A DNA stretch of 64,000 nt from Streptomyces chromofuscus. GTDB taxonomy: Bacteria; Actinomycetota; Actinomycetes; Streptomycetales; Streptomycetaceae. The notes under the pieces are model-generated. The model made no database searches and was not told the origin of the DNA. It was given only the letters and a program-made list of their open reading frames with translations. The stretch is taken from NCBI RefSeq assembly GCF_015160875.1, contig NZ_CP063374.1, positions 2,914,001-2,978,000 on the forward strand. Direction: 5' to 3'. Positions 42,111-52,874 of the stretch are shown here, piece by piece. Position 1 is the stretch's first letter. The number at the start of each line of letters is the position of its first letter. The position numbers were made by a program, and so were the translations under genes.

Positions 42111-44758
42111 GCGGAACCTCCGATCAGGGTGAGGAATGCGTCCTCCAGGCGGCGGTGCGGGCCGACCGAGGCGACCGGCACCTCCAGCCGGACCAGGTCG
42201 GCGACCAGGCGTGAGGCGCTGCCGCCGGCGTCCAGCCGGACCAGCAGTCCGTCACCGGTGACGACGGCCGAGGCGACGCCCGGCAGGGCGGCGATCTTCT
42301 CGACGACCGGCTCGTCCACGGGGGTGCCCGTGCCGACGAGGAGGGTGTCGCCGGAGCCGACGATCTCGCCCACGGGGCCCGCCTGCACGAGCCTGCCCCG
42401 GTCCATCACCACGAGGTGCGTGCAGGACTGCTCGACCTCCGACAGGAGGTGGCTGGAGACGATGACCGTGCGGCCGGCGGCCGCGTACCGGATCATCACC
42501 TCGCGCATCTCGCGGATCTGGGGCGGGTCGAGGCCGTTGGTCGGTTCGTCGAGGATGAGCAGGTCCGGAAGGCCGACCATGGCCTGCGCGATGGCGAGCC
42601 GCTGGCGCATGCCCTGCGAGTACGTGCGCACCGCGCGGGCGAGCGCGTCACCGAGACCCGCGATCTGAAGTGCCTCGTCGAGGTGGGCGTCCTCGGCCGG
42701 ACGGCCCGTCGCCCGCCAGTACAGCTCCAGGTTCTCCCGGCCCGACAGGTGCGGCAGGAAGCCCGCGCCCTCCACGAAGGCGCCGACCCGGGACAGCACG
42801 GGCGCGCCGGGGCGGATGGCGTGGCCGAAGACGCGGATCTCGCCGCCGTCCGGCCCGATCAGGCCCATCAGCATGCGCAGGGTCGTGGTCTTGCCCGCGC
42901 CGTTCGGTCCCAGCAGGCCGAGGACCTGGCCCTTCTCCACGCGGAACGACAGGTCCCTGACCGCGTACCGGTCCGCCGACTTCGCGTACCGCTTGCTCAG
43001 GCCGGTGATCTGCAGCGGGACGCCGGCCAACGCGGGGTCCGGTGCCGGTGTGGCGGTACGGCGGCGGGCGGAGAGCAGCAGGGCCAGGGCGACCGCGGCA
43101 CCGGTCAGCGGCAGCCACCACACCCAGGCGGGCAGCGGCGTGGCCGCGGCGGTCACACCCGGGGCCGTCGGCACCGTGAGGCCGCCCTTCAGGGAGACGG
43201 TGTACGTCGCCGGGGCGGCCGGGGAGGCGTACGCCAGGTCGGTGGAGGCGAGGACCAGGCGCAGCCGATGGCCCTTGCCGACCTCGTAGTCGACGGCGGG
43301 CAGGGTGAGCGTGACGTCCTTGCCGGACTTCGCGCCCTCGACGCGGACGGGCGTCACCAGCTGGGAGGGCAGCACCTGCTGACGGCCGTCGGGGCCGACG
43401 TCGTACACCTTGGCGAACAGGACGGCGTCCTCGCTGCTGGACCGCACGTGGACGGTGGCCGTCGGGGAGCCGGTGACGCGCAGGTCCTGGGTCGTCGGCG
43501 CCGACTCGAACCGCGCGTACTGGCCGGGGAAGTCCAGCGAGATGCCGACGCCGAGCGCGGAGAGCTGGGCGAGTCCGCCGCCGGCGCCGAGGCCGGGCAG
43601 GGCGGAGACGGCGGGCGGGCCGGCGCCGGGCGGGTTGTCGAAGGTCTGCTCGCGTCCGGTGAGGGCCACCGACCGCTGTCCGCTCTCCAGGCCGGGGTAC
43701 GCGTCCGCGCTCGCGCCCCGCAGCAGGGCCTCGCCGTCGGTGGAGTCGACGCCTCCGGTGCGGGTGACGCGGAAGGCGGGGCCGGTGTCGGCGCCCTTGT
43801 CGGCCTTGAGGTACCGGTCGAACCAGGCGGTGACACGCTGCTGGATCCGGCTCGTCTCCATGTCGCCGCCGTCGTGGCCGCCGGCGATCCAGTCGACCTG
43901 CACGGGGGCGCCGTTGGCGCGGATGGCCCGCGCGGCGGCATCGGCGTGGTCCAGCGGGAACAGGGAGTCGGACTGGCCCTGCACCAGCAGGGTGGGCACG
44001 TCGATGCGGTCGCCCACGGCCGACGGCGAGCGCTCCTGAAGCAGTTCGCGTGCCTCGGGGTCCGGGGCGCCCCGCTCGGCGACCCGCTCGTACATCTCGC
44101 ACAGCCGGGGCTCGAAGCGGGCGCAGCCGCCGCCGGAGCTGACGAAGACGCCCGCCCACAGCTTCTTGAAGACGCCGCCCGGGAAGAGGGCGTCGGCCAG
44201 GTTCCAGTAGGTGATCGACGGGGCGATGGCGTCCACGCGGTCGTCGTACCCCGCGGCCAGCAGCGCTATCGCGCCGCCGTAGGACCCGCCGGCCATGCCC
44301 ACGCGGGGGTCGCCGGACCCGTCCAGCTCGACCTGCGGCTGCCGTGCCAGCCAGTCGATCAGCCGGGAGACGTCGGCGACCTCGCCCTCGGGGTCGTTCA
44401 GCCCGATCTTGCCGGTCGACCCGCCGAAGCCGCGCGCCGACCAGGTCAGCACGGCGTAGCCGTCGCGGGCCAGGTCCTCCGCCTGCTGCCGTACGTCGTC
44501 CTTGCTGCCGCCGAAGCCGTGTCCGAGCAGCACGGCGGGGCGGCGGCCGCCGGCTCCGGAGGTGAAGTACGAGGTGTCGACGCGCACGCCGTCACCCAGG
44601 GTCAGCACCCGGTCGGCGCGGCGCACCGCGGGCGCGTCGTCGTCGGCGACGGCCGTCCACGTACCGGCACCGGCGAGCACGACGACGGCGGCCGCGGCGG
44701 CGGCCAGCCGTCGCGGCCGCCGCAGCAGCCCTCGCGGTCCGCGCAGTCGAAGATCCAT
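42107..44758 (-). CDS. Fusion of extracytoplasmic alpha/beta-hydrolase and ABC transporter ATPase
   Basis: An 883-residue protein. A basic N-terminus and one helix (~18-38) lead to a CocE/X-Pro-dipeptidyl-peptidase-type hydrolase: oxyanion region LLGHGFGGSKDD, nucleophile elbow GMAGGSYGGA, acid in LVQGQSDSLFPLDHA, His in AGGHDGGD. Its C-terminal jelly-roll domain spans ~345-540. A second helix (WVWWLPLTGAAVALALLLSA, then RRR) precedes an ABC ATPase: Walker A GPNGAGKTT, signature YSQGMRQRLAIAQAM, Walker B LLILDEPTNGLD. Charge placement puts the hydrolase outside and the ATPase inside. It pairs with the overlapping permease gene. I know no assigned function. Confidence 0.88.
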   Translation of the reverse strand: MDLRLRGPRGLLRRPRRLAAAAAAVVVLAGAGTWTAVADDDAPAVRRADRVLTLGDGVRVDTSYFTSGAGGRRPAVLLGHGFGGSKDDVRQQAEDLARDGYAVLTWSARGFGGSTGKIGLNDPEGEVADVSRLIDWLARQPQVELDGSGDPRVGMAGGSYGGAIALLAAGYDDRVDAIAPSITYWNLADALFPGGVFKKLWAGVFVSSGGGCARFEPRLCEMYERVAERGAPDPEARELLQERSPSAVGDRIDVPTLLVQGQSDSLFPLDHADAAARAIRANGAPVQVDWIAGGHDGGDMETSRIQQRVTAWFDRYLKADKGADTGPAFRVTRTGGVDSTDGEALLRGASADAYPGLESGQRSVALTGREQTFDNPPGAGPPAVSALPGLGAGGGLAQLSALGVGISLDFPGQYARFESAPTTQDLRVTGSPTATVHVRSSSEDAVLFAKVYDVGPDGRQQVLPSQLVTPVRVEGAKSGKDVTLTLPAVDYEVGKGHRLRLVLASTDLAYASPAAPATYTVSLKGGLTVPTAPGVTAAATPLPAWVWWLPLTGAAVALALLLSARRRTATPAPDPALAGVPLQITGLSKRYAKSADRYAVRDLSFRVEKGQVLGLLGPNGAGKTTTLRMLMGLIGPDGGEIRVFGHAIRPGAPVLSRVGAFVEGAGFLPHLSGRENLELYWRATGRPAEDAHLDEALQIAGLGDALARAVRTYSQGMRQRLAIAQAMVGLPDLLILDEPTNGLDPPQIREMREVMIRYAAAGRTVIVSSHLLSEVEQSCTHLVVMDRGRLVQAGPVGEIVGSGDTLLVGTGTPVDEPVVEKIAALPGVASAVVTGDGLLVRLDAGGSASRLVADLVRLEVPVASVGPHRRLEDAFLTLIGGSA

Positions 44759-44948
44759 GCGTCAACGGTACGCGGCGAACCTGTCGGTCATTGACAGCTC
44801 ACGGGCTGAACCCCGTGCCCTCCCAGGGGAGTACGGGGCCGGGCCGCGTACCGCGCTCGCGGTACGGCGTACGTGCGGACGGGCGTCATCCGAAGGCAGC
44901 CGGGGGAATGGATACTGGTCCCGATTGCAGGCCGGACGAGGAGCGCCA

Positions 44949-45458
44949 GTGAGCAGCGACAGTCGCACAGGACCGCCCAGCTTCGGCAGCGAACGCGACA
45001 TGCTCCGGGCCTTCCTCGACTACCACCGCGCGACCCTCGCCATGAAATGCGAAGGGCTCACCGACGAGGAGTTGCGCAAGCAGTCGATGCCTCCGTCGAC
45101 GCTTTCGCTGCTCGGCCTGGTGCGGCACATGGCAGAGGTGGAGCGTGCTTGGTTCCGTCGTGTGTTCGAGGACAACGACGCGCCCATGATCTGGTCCGAC
45201 AAGATCGATTTTCAGGCGGCGTACGACGCAAGCGCGTCGACCAGGCAAGAGGCGTTCGCGGCCTGGGAGGCCGAGGTGGAGAACTCGCGCCGCGTCGAGC
45301 GGGCGGCCGAGTCCCTGGACCAGGCCGGCCACCAGCCAAGGTGGGGCGAGGAGGTGTCACTGCGGATGGTGATGCTGCACGTGCTTCTGGAGTACGGCCG
45401 TCACAACGGGCATGCGGACTTTCTGCGGGAGGGCGTCGACGGGACCGTCGGCGCCTGA
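44949..45458 (+). CDS. DinB/DUF664-family protein
   Basis: A 169-residue four-helix protein of the DinB-like superfamily: MLRAFLDYHRATLAMKCEGL, TLSLLGLVRHMAEVERAWFR (metal-site His), RMVMLHVLLEYGRHNGHADF (H-x3-H-type second site). GTG 44949 with GGAG upstream gives the compact form; the sequence before it is non-coding. DinB-like proteins include bacillithiol- and mycothiol-dependent transferases; in actinobacteria a mycothiol-linked role is plausible but unproven. It is a single gene convergent with the inositol operon. Confidence 0.85.
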   Translation: MSSDSRTGPPSFGSERDMLRAFLDYHRATLAMKCEGLTDEELRKQSMPPSTLSLLGLVRHMAEVERAWFRRVFEDNDAPMIWSDKIDFQAAYDASASTRQEAFAAWEAEVENSRRVERAAESLDQAGHQPRWGEEVSLRMVMLHVLLEYGRHNGHADFLREGVDGTVGA

Positions 45459-45464
45459 CAAGGC

Positions 45465-45508
45465 CAGCTGTGCCGCTCCGCCGGCGAGGCGGTGGGGCGG
45501 CACAGCTG
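45465..45508. terminator. Bidirectional terminator between DinB-like gene and inositol operon
   Basis: CAGCTGTGCCGC pairs perfectly over 12 bp with GCGGCACAGCTG. It lies between two convergent stops, 7 and 14 bases from them. Confidence 0.88.
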
Positions 45509-45521
45509 TGCTGCCGAGTGA

Positions 45522-47024
<1,503 letters not shown>

Positions 47025-47038
47025 GACCGGTTACTCCT

Positions 47039-48916
47039 TCACAGATGGCGGCGTCGGGTCGAGACGTGCCGTTCGTACAGCTCACGGGCCTTGATCGCGG
47101 ACGGTCGGGTCGCGGTCTCGGCCACGGGTACATCCCACCAGGCCTGCGCCTCGGGCGCGCCCGACACTGTGTCTGCCGTTTCGGTCTCGACGTAGACACA
47201 TGTGGGAGTGTCGGCGGCCCGCGCCTCGGCGAGGGCCGCGCGCAGGTCACGTACGGTGCGGGCGCGCAGCACCCGCATGCCGAGGCTCTCGGCGTTGGCG
47301 GCGAGGTCGACGGGGAGCGGGGCGCCGGAGAACCTGCCGTCGCCCGCGCGGTAGCGGTAGGCGGTGCCGTAACGCTCCGCGCCGGTCTCCTCGGAGAGCC
47401 CGCCGATGGACGCGTACCCGTGGTTCTGCACCAGCAACACCTTGATCGCGATGCCCTCCTGCACGGCGGTCACGATCTCCGTCGGCATCATCAGGTAGGT
47501 GCCGTCGCCGACGAGCGCCCACACCGGCCGGTCGGGTGCGGCCAGCTTCACGCCGATCGCGGCCGGGATCTCGTAGCCCATGCAGGAGTAGCCGTACTCC
47601 ACGTGGTACTGGTCGAAGGACCGGGCCCGCCACAGTTTGTGCAGGTCGCCGGGCATCGAACCGGCCGCGTTGATGATCACGTCCGTCTCGTCCACCAGGG
47701 CGTCCAGCGCGCCCAGCACCTGCGGCTGCGTCGGCCGTCGGTCCGGCTCGGCGGCCGCGTAGGCGGCGTCGACGCGCCGCTCCCAGCGGGCCTTGTCCTC
47801 GGTGTAGCCGGTGACGTACGCGTCCGCCACCCGGTGGCCGTGCAGCACCAGCGCCTCGGTCAGCTCCGCCAGGCCGCTGCGCGCGTCGGCGATCAGCGGC
47901 GAGCCGGCGAGCTTGTGGCCGTCGTACGCGGCGATGTTCAGGTTGAGGAAACGGACGTCCGGGTGGGCGAAGAGCGTGCCGGACGCGGTGGTGAAGTCGG
48001 TGAAGCGGGTGCCGACGCCGATCACCAGGTCGGCCGTGCGGGCGAGTGCGTCGGCGGTCGCGGTGCCGGTGTGGCCGACGGCGCCGACGTCCTGGGGGTG
48101 GTCGTGGGGCAGCGAGCCCTTGCCGGCCTGGGTGGAGGCGACCGGGATGCCGGTGGCCTCGGCGAACTCGGCGAGGGCATCCTCGGCGCGGCTGTGGTGG
48201 ACGCCGCCGCCGGCGATCAGCAGCGGTCGCCGGGCGGCCCTGACCGTGGTCACGGCCTCGGCGAGTTCGGTGGGGTCGGCGCCCGGGCGGCGTACCACCC
48301 AGGTGCGCTCGGCGAAGAAGTCCTCCGGCCAGTCGTACGCCTCGGCCTGCACGTCCTGCGGCAGCGCCAGCGTGACCGCGCCCGTCTCCACCGGGTCGGT
48401 GAGCACCCGCATGGCCTGCAGCGCGGCCGGGATCAGGGCCTCCGGGCGGGTGACGCGGTCGAAGTACCGGGAGACCGGGCGCAGGCTGTCGTTGACCGAC
48501 ACGTCACCCGCGTACGGCACTTCGAGCTGCTGCAGGACCGGGTCGGCCGGGCGGGCGGCGAAGACGTCGCCGGGCAGGAGCAGGACGGGCAGGTGGTTGA
48601 TGGTCGCGAGGGCGGCGCCGGTGACCAGGTTCGTGGCGCCCGGGCCGATGGAGGTGGTCACGGCGTGCGTGGACAGGCGGCCCGACTGGCGGGCGTAGCC
48701 GACCGCCGCGTGCACCATCGCCTGCTCGTTGCGGCCCTGCAGGTACGGCATCTCGTCCGCGTACTCGACCAGCGCCTGGCCGATCCCGGCGACGTTGCCG
48801 TGGCCGAAGATGCCCCAGGTGGCGCCGATGAGCCGCTGCCGTACGCCGTCCCGTTCGGTGTACTGGGCGGTCAGGAAGCGGACGAGCGCCTGTGCGACGG
48901 TGAGCCTGGTGGTCAT
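47039..48916 (-). CDS. iolD: 3D-(3,5/4)-trihydroxycyclohexane-1,2-dione acylhydrolase
   Basis: A 625-residue thiamine-diphosphate enzyme: MTTRLTVAQALVRFLTAQYT, IFGHGNVAGIGQALVEY, catalytic Glu in YLQGRNEQAMVHAAVGYARQ, and ThDP/Mg motif GDGTYLMMPTEIVTAVQEGI to VQN. It opens the ring of the trihydroxy-dione to 5-deoxy-glucuronate, step 3 of myo-inositol breakdown. Its ATG 48916 overlaps the iolB TGA (ATGA). Length is normal for IolD. Longer in-frame starts overlap iolB and were rejected. Confidence 0.95.
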   Translation of the reverse strand: MTTRLTVAQALVRFLTAQYTERDGVRQRLIGATWGIFGHGNVAGIGQALVEYADEMPYLQGRNEQAMVHAAVGYARQSGRLSTHAVTTSIGPGATNLVTGAALATINHLPVLLLPGDVFAARPADPVLQQLEVPYAGDVSVNDSLRPVSRYFDRVTRPEALIPAALQAMRVLTDPVETGAVTLALPQDVQAEAYDWPEDFFAERTWVVRRPGADPTELAEAVTTVRAARRPLLIAGGGVHHSRAEDALAEFAEATGIPVASTQAGKGSLPHDHPQDVGAVGHTGTATADALARTADLVIGVGTRFTDFTTASGTLFAHPDVRFLNLNIAAYDGHKLAGSPLIADARSGLAELTEALVLHGHRVADAYVTGYTEDKARWERRVDAAYAAAEPDRRPTQPQVLGALDALVDETDVIINAAGSMPGDLHKLWRARSFDQYHVEYGYSCMGYEIPAAIGVKLAAPDRPVWALVGDGTYLMMPTEIVTAVQEGIAIKVLLVQNHGYASIGGLSEETGAERYGTAYRYRAGDGRFSGAPLPVDLAANAESLGMRVLRARTVRDLRAALAEARAADTPTCVYVETETADTVSGAPEAQAWWDVPVAETATRPSAIKARELYERHVSTRRRHL

Positions 48917-49734
48917 CGGTACACCCCTGTGCTGTCGACGTGGGCCGGGTGGAAGCAGATCCGCCACTCCCGGGTCTCGCCCGGGCCCGCCATGACGTTC
49001 AGGTAGTACATGTCGTGGCCGGGCTGGGCGATGGACGGTCCGTGCCAGCCGTCCGGGACGAGGACGGCGTCGCCGGTGCGGACCTCGGCGAGCACGTCGG
49101 CGCCGCCCTCCCGGGAGGGGAACACGCGCTGGTAGCCGAAGCCGTCCGGCCCGTCGATCTCGAAGTAGTAGATCTCCTCGAGCCGGGACTCCTCGCCCGG
49201 CCGGTGCTCGTCGTGCTTGTGCGGCGGGTACGAGGACCAGTTGCCGCCGGGGGTGATCACCTCGACGGCGATGAGCCTGTCGCACGCGAAGGCGTCGGCG
49301 GAGGCGAAGTTGCGCACCCGCCGGGCGCACGTGCCGCTGCCGCGCTCCTCGACGGGCACCTCCGGCGCGGGGCCGTAGCGGGCGGGGAGTCGTCGCCCGC
49401 ACTTCGCTCCTGCCAGGGCGAAGCGGCCTCCCGCGCCGGAGGTGATCTGTGCCTGGGCGTCACGGGGCACGTACGCGAAGTCGGAGACCCCGGCGAAGAC
49501 GCTCTCCCGGCCCAGCAGCTCGAACATGTCGTCGGCCACCCGCACGCGGCAACCGCCCTGCAGGGGCAGCACGATCCACTCGCTGTCCCCGGTGGTGAAG
49601 GTGTGCGTGCCGCCCGCGGCCAGCTCGACGATCCGCAGACTGCTGTGGGTCCAGCCGGCCAGCTCGGGGTCGATGTCGAGCGCGTAGTACGGGTCGGCGG
49701 TGGCGCCCCTCGGGACGTACAACTCGTTGCTCAT
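48913..49734 (-). CDS. iolB: 5-deoxy-glucuronate isomerase
   Basis: A 273-residue bicupin of the KduI/IolB family: N-cupin THTFTTGDSEWIVLPLQGGC and C-cupin SYPPHKHDEHRPGEESRLEE with metal ligands H-x-H and E, then RTGDAVLVPDGWHGP. It converts 5-deoxy-glucuronate to 5-dehydro-2-deoxy-gluconate. It starts at ATG 49734, seven bases after the aldolase stop, and its stop overlaps iolD. All residues expected of the family are present. Confidence 0.94.
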   Translation of the reverse strand: MSNELYVPRGATADPYYALDIDPELAGWTHSSLRIVELAAGGTHTFTTGDSEWIVLPLQGGCRVRVADDMFELLGRESVFAGVSDFAYVPRDAQAQITSGAGGRFALAGAKCGRRLPARYGPAPEVPVEERGSGTCARRVRNFASADAFACDRLIAVEVITPGGNWSSYPPHKHDEHRPGEESRLEEIYYFEIDGPDGFGYQRVFPSREGGADVLAEVRTGDAVLVPDGWHGPSIAQPGHDMYYLNVMAGPGETREWRICFHPAHVDSTGVYR

Positions 49735-49741
49735 GCGGCCC

Positions 49742-50623
49742 TCACAGCAGTCCTACGGCGGTGTCCACGGCGGCGGCCACATCGCCGTCCGCCGGGTACA
49801 GCAGCGACCGGCCGACCACCAGCCCCCGCACCGTGGGGAGCTGGAGGGCGCCGCGCCACTTCTCGTACGCGCTGTCCTGATCGTCGCCGACCTCGCCGCC
49901 GAGCAGCACCGCCGGCAGGGTCGTGGTCTGCATGACCCGGGCCATGTCGTCGGGGTTGTCGGTGACGGGGACCTTGAGCCAGGTGTACGCCGAGCTGCCG
50001 CCCAGGCCCGAGGCGATGGCGATGGACCGGGTCACGGCGTCGGCGGACAGGTCGTTGCGCAGCCGCCCCTCGGCGTCCCGGCGGCTGATGAACGGCTCGA
50101 CGAAGACGGGCAGCCGGCGCGCCGCCATGGCGTCGATGACGCGGGCGGTGGACTCCAGGGTGGTCAGGGAGCCCGGGTCGTCGTAGTCGATGCGCAGCAG
50201 CAGCTTGCCGGCGTCGAAGCCCAGGCGCTCGATGTCCTCCGGGCGGTGGCCGGTGAAGCGGTCGTCGAGCTCGAAGCGGGCGCCCTGGAGGCCACCGCGG
50301 TTCATCGAGCCCATGACGACCTTGTCGTCCAGGACGCCGAGCAGCAGCAGGTCGTCGAGTATGTCGGCGGTGGCGAGGACGCCGTCGACACCGGGGCGGC
50401 CGAGCGCGAGGCAGAGGCGTTCCAGCAGGTCGGCGCGGTTGGCCATGGCCATCTTGCGGGCGCCGACCCCGAGCGCGCCGCGGGCCGGGTGGTCGGCGGC
50501 GACGATCATGAGGCGGCCGGCCGCGCCGAGCAGCGGGCGGCGGACGCGGCGGGCGGCGGCCTCGGCGATCGCCTCGGGGTGGCGGATGCGGGTGTGGACG
50601 AGCTCCGCGACGTCGACGGTCAC
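49742..50623 (-). CDS. Class I-like aldolase of the iol operon (Cgl0159 / DeoC-LacD type)
   Basis: A 293-residue (beta/alpha)8 protein: RLMIVAADHPARGALGVGAR, VLATADILDDLLLLGVLDDK, LLRIDYDDPGSLTTLESTAR, LPVFVEPFISRRD, YTWLKVPVTDNPDDMARVMQ with the probable Schiff-base Lys. Family members occur in actinobacterial iol clusters, where they are thought to cleave 5-dehydro-2-deoxy-gluconate-6-phosphate to DHAP and malonate semialdehyde in place of IolJ. GTG 50623 overlaps the iolC TGA. The enzyme assignment is from context and family. Confidence 0.85.
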   Translation of the reverse strand: MTVDVAELVHTRIRHPEAIAEAAARRVRRPLLGAAGRLMIVAADHPARGALGVGARKMAMANRADLLERLCLALGRPGVDGVLATADILDDLLLLGVLDDKVVMGSMNRGGLQGARFELDDRFTGHRPEDIERLGFDAGKLLLRIDYDDPGSLTTLESTARVIDAMAARRLPVFVEPFISRRDAEGRLRNDLSADAVTRSIAIASGLGGSSAYTWLKVPVTDNPDDMARVMQTTTLPAVLLGGEVGDDQDSAYEKWRGALQLPTVRGLVVGRSLLYPADGDVAAAVDTAVGLL

Positions 50624-51606
50624 TGGGTGGCTCCCGTGGAGTGGGCGGGGGCCGCGGCGCGCACGGCGCCCGCGCTGAGGGCCGCCTCCACCTCCGCCTG
50701 GGTGGGCATCGCGGAGGAGCACTCCAGGCGGGAGGCGACGATGGCGCCGGCGGCGTTGGCGTGCCGCATGGTCTTCTCCAGGTCCCAGCCGGCCAGGAGG
50801 CCGTGGCAGAGAGAGCCGCCGAAGGCGTCGCCGGCGCCGAGGCCGTTGAGCACGTCGACCGGCAGCGGGGGGACCTCGACGGACTCGCCCGCGCCGCTGA
50901 CGGCGAGGACTCCCTTGGGGCCCTGCTTGACGACGGCCACGGACACACCGGCCCCGAGGAGCGCCGCCGCCGCAGCGTGCGGTTCGCGGACGCCGGTGGC
51001 GACCTCCACCTCGTCGAGGTTGCCGACGGCGACGGTGGCGTGCTGGAGGGCCTCGGCGTAGAAGGGGCGGGCCGCGTCCGGGTCCTGCCAGAACATAGGG
51101 CGCCAGTCGAGGTCGAAGATCGTGGTGCCGGACCTGCCGCGGTGGGCGAGGGCCGCGAGGGTCGCCGTGCGGCTGGGCTCCTCGCTCAGGCCGGTGCCGG
51201 TGACCCAGAAGACGCGGGCCGCCCGGATGGCGTCGAGGTCGAGCTCGCCGGAGTCGATCTCCAGGTCGGGGGCCTTGGGCCGGCGGTAGAAGTACAGCGG
51301 GAAGTCGTCCGGCGGGAAGACCTCGCAGAAGGTGACCGGGGTCGGCAGTCCGGGCACCGGGGTGACCCAGCTGTCGTCGACGCCGAAGGCGCGCAACGCC
51401 TCGTGCAGATAGGTGCCGAACGGGTCGTCGCCGGTGCGGGTGATCACCGCGGTGCGGCGGCCAAGGCGGGCGGCGGCGACGGCGACGTTGGCCGCGGAGC
51501 CGCCGAGGAACTTGCCGAAGGACGTCACCTGTGGGAGCGGGACGCCGGTCTGCAGCGGGTAGAGGTCAACGCCGATCCGCCCCATGGTGATCAGGTCGTA
51601 CGCCAT
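50620..51606 (-). CDS. iolC: 5-dehydro-2-deoxygluconokinase
   Basis: A 328-residue PfkB-family sugar kinase: MAYDLITMGRIGVDLYPLQT, GGSAANVAVAAARLGRRTAV (substrate GG), anion hole and catalytic Asp in LNGLGAGDAFGGSLCHGLLA. It phosphorylates 5-dehydro-2-deoxy-gluconate. It is the first gene of the operon iolC-aldolase-iolB-iolD-mmsA. ATG 51606 follows GAAGGGAT. A TGTCCAGACA palindrome lies 86-95 bases upstream, in a position for repressor control. Confidence 0.94.
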   Translation of the reverse strand: MAYDLITMGRIGVDLYPLQTGVPLPQVTSFGKFLGGSAANVAVAAARLGRRTAVITRTGDDPFGTYLHEALRAFGVDDSWVTPVPGLPTPVTFCEVFPPDDFPLYFYRRPKAPDLEIDSGELDLDAIRAARVFWVTGTGLSEEPSRTATLAALAHRGRSGTTIFDLDWRPMFWQDPDAARPFYAEALQHATVAVGNLDEVEVATGVREPHAAAAALLGAGVSVAVVKQGPKGVLAVSGAGESVEVPPLPVDVLNGLGAGDAFGGSLCHGLLAGWDLEKTMRHANAAGAIVASRLECSSAMPTQAEVEAALSAGAVRAAAPAHSTGATQ

Positions 51607-51999
51607 CGAGATCCCTTCGCGTTCCCGTCACGCCTCCGTCGGCGGCTCCTCTCCGGTTTCTAGTCTCCGGGCGGGAGGCCTGTCAATAGTTTGTCCAGAC
51701 ATTCGGACCAGTGCGGTTGATGTGCGAGACGGAACCCGGCCGGCCCTTCGATGTCAACGCGCCCCGCTCGACACACCGGCGCACGCCTTTGCTTCACCTC
51801 TGTCACAAAGACCACTGCCGTGTCACGGATGTCCGGTGTACGCGGGCCGCGCGCCACATCCGGTTCACAGGCGCTTTCGTGCCGTCACTCTCCGTCGTTG
51901 GCGGGGCACAGACGTGGTGATTGATCGCCGGCGCAGCGCCCGGCTCCCCCGGACGGCCGCCCCCGGCCGCCGCCGCGGCATGCGCGAGGAGGTGCCCTC
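51607..51999. other. Promoter region upstream of iolC
   Basis: About 390 bases between divergent genes. It contains the palindrome at 51692-51701 and otherwise no supported gene. The part from 51700 to 51900 is richer in A and T than flanking DNA, as expected for promoters. Confidence 0.6.
51692..51701. promoter_or_regulatory. GntR-type operator candidate for the iol operon
   Basis: TGTC-CA-GACA within TTGTCCAGACATT is the half-site arrangement used by many actinobacterial GntR regulators. A GntR-type inositol regulator is not encoded nearby. Confidence 0.5.
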
Positions 52000-52200
52000 A
52001 TGACCGACCGAAGGCTCTGGTCGTACAAGGAGATCGCGGCGCACATCAAGGTGCAGCCGGACACCGTGCGGTCGTACCGCAAGCACGGGCTGCTGCCCCC
52101 GCCCGACCACGTGGAGGGCGGCAAGCCCTACTGGTACGCGGACACCGTCCGCGCCTGGGTCGCCTCCCGGCCCGGCAACCGGGGCCGGCGGACGGACTGA
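52000..52200 (+). CDS. Small HTH protein, MerR/excisionase-like
   Basis: A 66-residue protein: MTDRRLWSYKEIAAHIKVQP, DTVRSYRKHGLLPPPDHVEG, GKPYWYADTVRAWVASRPGN. This is a single MerR/AlpA-type winged helix (S-Y-x-E-I-A, then T-V-R-x-Y-R-x-x-G-L-x-P-x-P). It lacks any effector domain. ATG 52000 follows GAGGAGG. Such short proteins act as excisionases or as local regulators; no integrase is nearby, so a regulatory role is more likely. It precedes an acetyltransferase gene by 68 bases in the same direction. Confidence 0.78.
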   Translation: MTDRRLWSYKEIAAHIKVQPDTVRSYRKHGLLPPPDHVEGGKPYWYADTVRAWVASRPGNRGRRTD

Positions 52201-52268
52201 CCGAACGCCGGCGCGGTGTCCCCCGGGCGGAATTCCGTGGTGCCCCAGGTCCCCCGTGAGGCACAGTC

Positions 52269-52874
52269 GTGCGCATGAGCTTCTCCGACAAGCCGGTGCT
52301 CACCGGTGACAGGACCGTGCTGCGGCCGTTCACGGAGGCCGACGCCGAGACGATGGGGGAGATCCTGAGCGACCCCGAGGTCGTCCGCTTCACCTTCGCC
52401 CCGTCCACCGAGATCACCCTGGAGGGCCTGCGTTCCTGGTACGGCTCCCGGTCCGCACAGCCCGACCGGCTCGACCTCGCCGTGACCGACCGTGACACCG
52501 GCGAAATCGTCGGCGAGGTCGTCCTCAACGAGTGGGACCCCCACACCCGCAGCTGCAACTTCCGCACCCTCATCGGCCCGGGCGGCCGCGGCCGTGGCCT
52601 CGGCACGGAGGCCACCCGGCTCATCGTCGGCCACGGCTTCGAGCGACTGGGGCTGCACCGCGTCCACTTGGAGGCGTACGGCGACAACCACCGCGCCCTG
52701 CGGGTCTACCGGAAGGCCGGTTTCGTGGTCGAGGGCGTACGACGGGAGTCGGCCCGGCGGGACGGCGACTGGGTGGACGAGGTACTGATGGCCGTCCTCG
52801 ACCGGGAGTGGGCCGTCCACCGCGGCCACGTCGAGGTCCCCTCGGACATCGGGGTCAGCTCCACGGCTCGATGA
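52269..52874 (+). CDS. GNAT-family N-acetyltransferase (RimJ/RimL-like)
   Basis: A 201-residue GNAT protein: [40 protein letters not shown], pyrophosphate-binding loop [40 protein letters not shown] and [20 protein letters not shown]. This is the ribosomal-protein/antibiotic acetyltransferase subgroup (Acetyltransf_3). GTG 52269 suits the GTGAGG ribosome-binding site; ATG 52275 is the alternative and shortens it by two residues. Its last 20 bases overlap the end of the convergent alcohol dehydrogenase gene. Confidence 0.87.
   Translation: MRMSFSDKPVLTGDRTVLRPFTEADAETMGEILSDPEVVRFTFAPSTEITLEGLRSWYGSRSAQPDRLDLAVTDRDTGEIVGEVVLNEWDPHTRSCNFRTLIGPGGRGRGLGTEATRLIVGHGFERLGLHRVHLEAYGDNHRALRVYRKAGFVVEGVRRESARRDGDWVDEVLMAVLDREWAVHRGHVEVPSDIGVSSTAR

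Noticed and set aside
52000..52200. An excisionase marking another integrated element
   Set aside because: No integrase, att repeat or tRNA lies nearby; a small stand-alone regulator is simpler.
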